64,000 nucleotides of DNA from Ulva prolifera (lineage: Eukaryota; Chlorophyta; Ulvophyceae; Ulvales; Ulvaceae). The stretch lies in NCBI GenBank assembly GCA_023078555.1, contig CM041200.1, forward strand, positions 4,554,936 through 4,618,935. Direction: 5' to 3'. The notes beneath the pieces were generated by a model. That model made no database searches. It was not told where the DNA came from and saw nothing but the letters and a program-made list of their open reading frames with translations. Both the position numbers and the translations under genes were made by a program. Of this stretch, positions 62,599-64,000 are shown in pieces. Positions within the stretch are counted from its first letter, which is position 1. Each line of letters opens with the position of its first letter.

Positions 62599-63335
62599 CG
62601 TGATGGAGCTGCTTCGCCCCGTGAGGGCGGGGGCGAGCCCCGCTCGTCTCCCCGATGGGCCAAGAAAGCTTCAAACTATACCTGATAGGTTGCAAATGAG
62701 TACAGCTGCACTACGTCAAGCCGATACGCTTGCTGTTCACCGCGAATAACGGACGATCGAATTCGACACCAGTATGGCAAAGGTGGGCATGATAAACACA
62801 AAATGTCACACTCGGCACGCCGACGATCATGGGCCATTCACCGATGGTACATTGTCCGCAAACAAGTTCACCGAACAACGCACGTCGTGAGGCTGGATGT
62901 GGCCATAAGGGCAACCGTGGCAATTCTTGCGCCTGCGGAGCGTGGAGCGGCCGTTTCATGTAGATGCAGGAACCGCAGTCGAAAGGGCAAAGGGCAACAT
63001 CAGCAGTTGGAAACGGCGGTATAGTCGACGTAGTGCCGCTTGGAAGGACTTCACCTTCTGTGAATGGAAGTGGCAGGACTGTCAATTCGTGTGTGTTGCT
63101 GCACGACAGTGTTGTTGCTTGCACCCGACCTCAACCGTCGTAGCACGGGACGATCTTGATGCCCTTGCTTCTTCGCCGTGTCGCTAGGAATGCATGACTT
63201 TGCGCAATACCCTCCTTGGCAATTCCGCTAAGTCCAGGCTTTCAACGACTGTGCCGTGCAAGGACTGCGGGGTACCACCGTCGCCCGAAGCATCTTCTAC
63301 TATCGTTGTAACAGGCTGCACATTGGAAATTAGCA
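62599..63335. promoter_or_regulatory. divergent promoter region between WDR82 and UFL1
   Basis: WDR82 and UFL1 start back to back with 737 bp between their ATGs. A minus-strand frame open for 137 codons (62711-63124) carries no recognised motif and lacks splice support, so I leave it out. No TATA-like box is obvious. Confidence 0.5.
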
Positions 63336-63939
63336 ATGGATACAGACCTAGCGGCCCTTTTACAGCAACTGCAACAAGTGCAGGAGCAACCGGCCACAGT
63401 ATGTACCGAACTGTGCAGGCTTTCGAGGCGTACTTACGACACTTGTCCCGCGACTGTTTGAGGGGCCAATCGGGCACGTTTGTGCTGTCAGCTTGCCTTC
63501 CCCTTGCGCTGAGGCGTCTGTGTATCCTGCAGTGCCATGTTCATGCAACGTTGCAGTGTGTATACACAGATGAAGCCGGTCTGTACTGCCATTGATGTCC
63601 ATACCAATATTCTGGCACCGTTGCCTCCATATTTGATGTCGTCCCAGTGAGCCTGTCCCCTCTGCACAGCGGTCATCTGACGATGCGGTGTGACCGCAGA
63701 TTCGCCTTTCAGATCGCATGGCTGTCGATCTGATCGAGAAGGTCAAGAAGATTGGCGTCCTGGAGGACACCTTGCTCCACACAACAAATGGAAAGGAGTA
63801 CGTTACCACTGGCAAGCTGATCGAAGAGATCTCTGAAACTGTGGATGCTCAGGGTGGCCGAGTGGCCATTGTGGATCTGCCTGGCCTCCTTGGCGTCGAC
63901 TTCGGTCATTGCAACGCCCAGGCACAGGTTCTGCTGCAG
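63336..63939 (+). CDS. UFL1: E3 UFM1-protein ligase 1 (UFL1), 5' exons, truncated by window end
   Basis: Exon 1 (63336-63398) encodes MDTDLAALLQQLQQVQEQPA plus Thr and ends at a GTATGT donor. Exon 2 (63700-63939) starts in phase 0 with IRLSDRMAVDLIEKVKKIG and continues LLHTTNGKEYVTTGKLIEEI and GGRVAIVDLPGLLGVDF before a CAG/GTGGGG donor. This order matches the N-terminus of UFL1, which with UFBP1 and CDK5RAP3 attaches the ubiquitin-like UFM1 to targets such as the ribosomal protein uL24 at the endoplasmic reticulum. About 100 of the expected 750-800 residues are in the window. Only the start is seen, so integrity of the rest cannot be judged. Confidence 0.95.
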
Positions 63940-64000
63940 GTGGGGACCTGCTGAGGCATGCTGACCAGCGCACAGCTTCCTGTGCAGGGCTAGACTGCAC

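Overview
This window is nuclear DNA from a flagellated green alga. Its genes are broken by many short introns. They include a plant-type phosphoenolpyruvate carboxylase ending in QNTG, the plant vitamin C enzyme L-galactono-1,4-lactone dehydrogenase, a plastid-type MurB, the axonemal protein CFAP44, WDR82 and the UFM1 ligase UFL1. Plant metabolism, a motile cilium and a peptidoglycan gene together suggest a prasinophyte-grade chlorophyte or an early streptophyte such as Mesostigma; this placement is inference. Many introns share an odd consensus, GTGCG at the donor and TGCAG (often GCATGCAG) at the acceptor. Exon models below were read by hand. For the main genes the phases close and the coding length is a multiple of three, but no transcript data were available.

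Layout. 0-1.7 kb: 3' exons of an unidentified + strand gene. 1.9-3.6 kb (-): MORN-repeat protein. 5.1-6.7 kb (-): 209-residue multi-pass membrane protein. 6.8-7.1 kb: small foldback element. 9.4-13.1 kb (+): Mrs2/CorA-type Mg2+ channel fused to a C-terminal EF-hand. 13.7-28.1 kb: an AT-richer, repeat-loaded block bounded by a perfect 127-bp inverted repeat. It holds a direct duplication, a strong hairpin, one or two unidentified (-) genes and an internally deleted hAT transposon with a perfect 8-bp target duplication. 28-30.9 kb: no confident gene.

30.9-34.1 kb (+): GLDH. 34.3-35.4 kb: second hAT-like element. 35.4-37 kb (-): MurB. 38-40.9 kb (+): coiled-coil and disordered protein. 41.8-42.9 kb (-): HAL3/PPCDC-like flavoprotein lacking key residues. 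43.5-50.2 kb (+): PEPC in 11 exons, with poly-C and minisatellite tracts in its introns. 51.0-52.7 kb (-): Nudix hydrolase of the Tnr3/NUDX20-24 group. 53.9-60.7 kb (-): CFAP44, with a (GT)123 tract in an intron. 61.1-62.6 kb (-): WDR82. 63.3 kb to the window end (+): 5' part of UFL1.

The genes are ordinary mixed eukaryotic neighbours, not a cluster for one pathway. Several serve organelles: GLDH in mitochondria, MurB probably in the plastid, the Mrs2-like channel probably in an organelle, the Nudix enzyme with a likely transit peptide, and PEPC for anaplerotic carbon fixation. The points most worth pursuing are the Mrs2-EF-hand fusion, the nuclear intron-bearing MurB, the catalytically altered PPCDC homologue, the 14.4-kb inverted-repeat-bounded block and the splice-site consensus.
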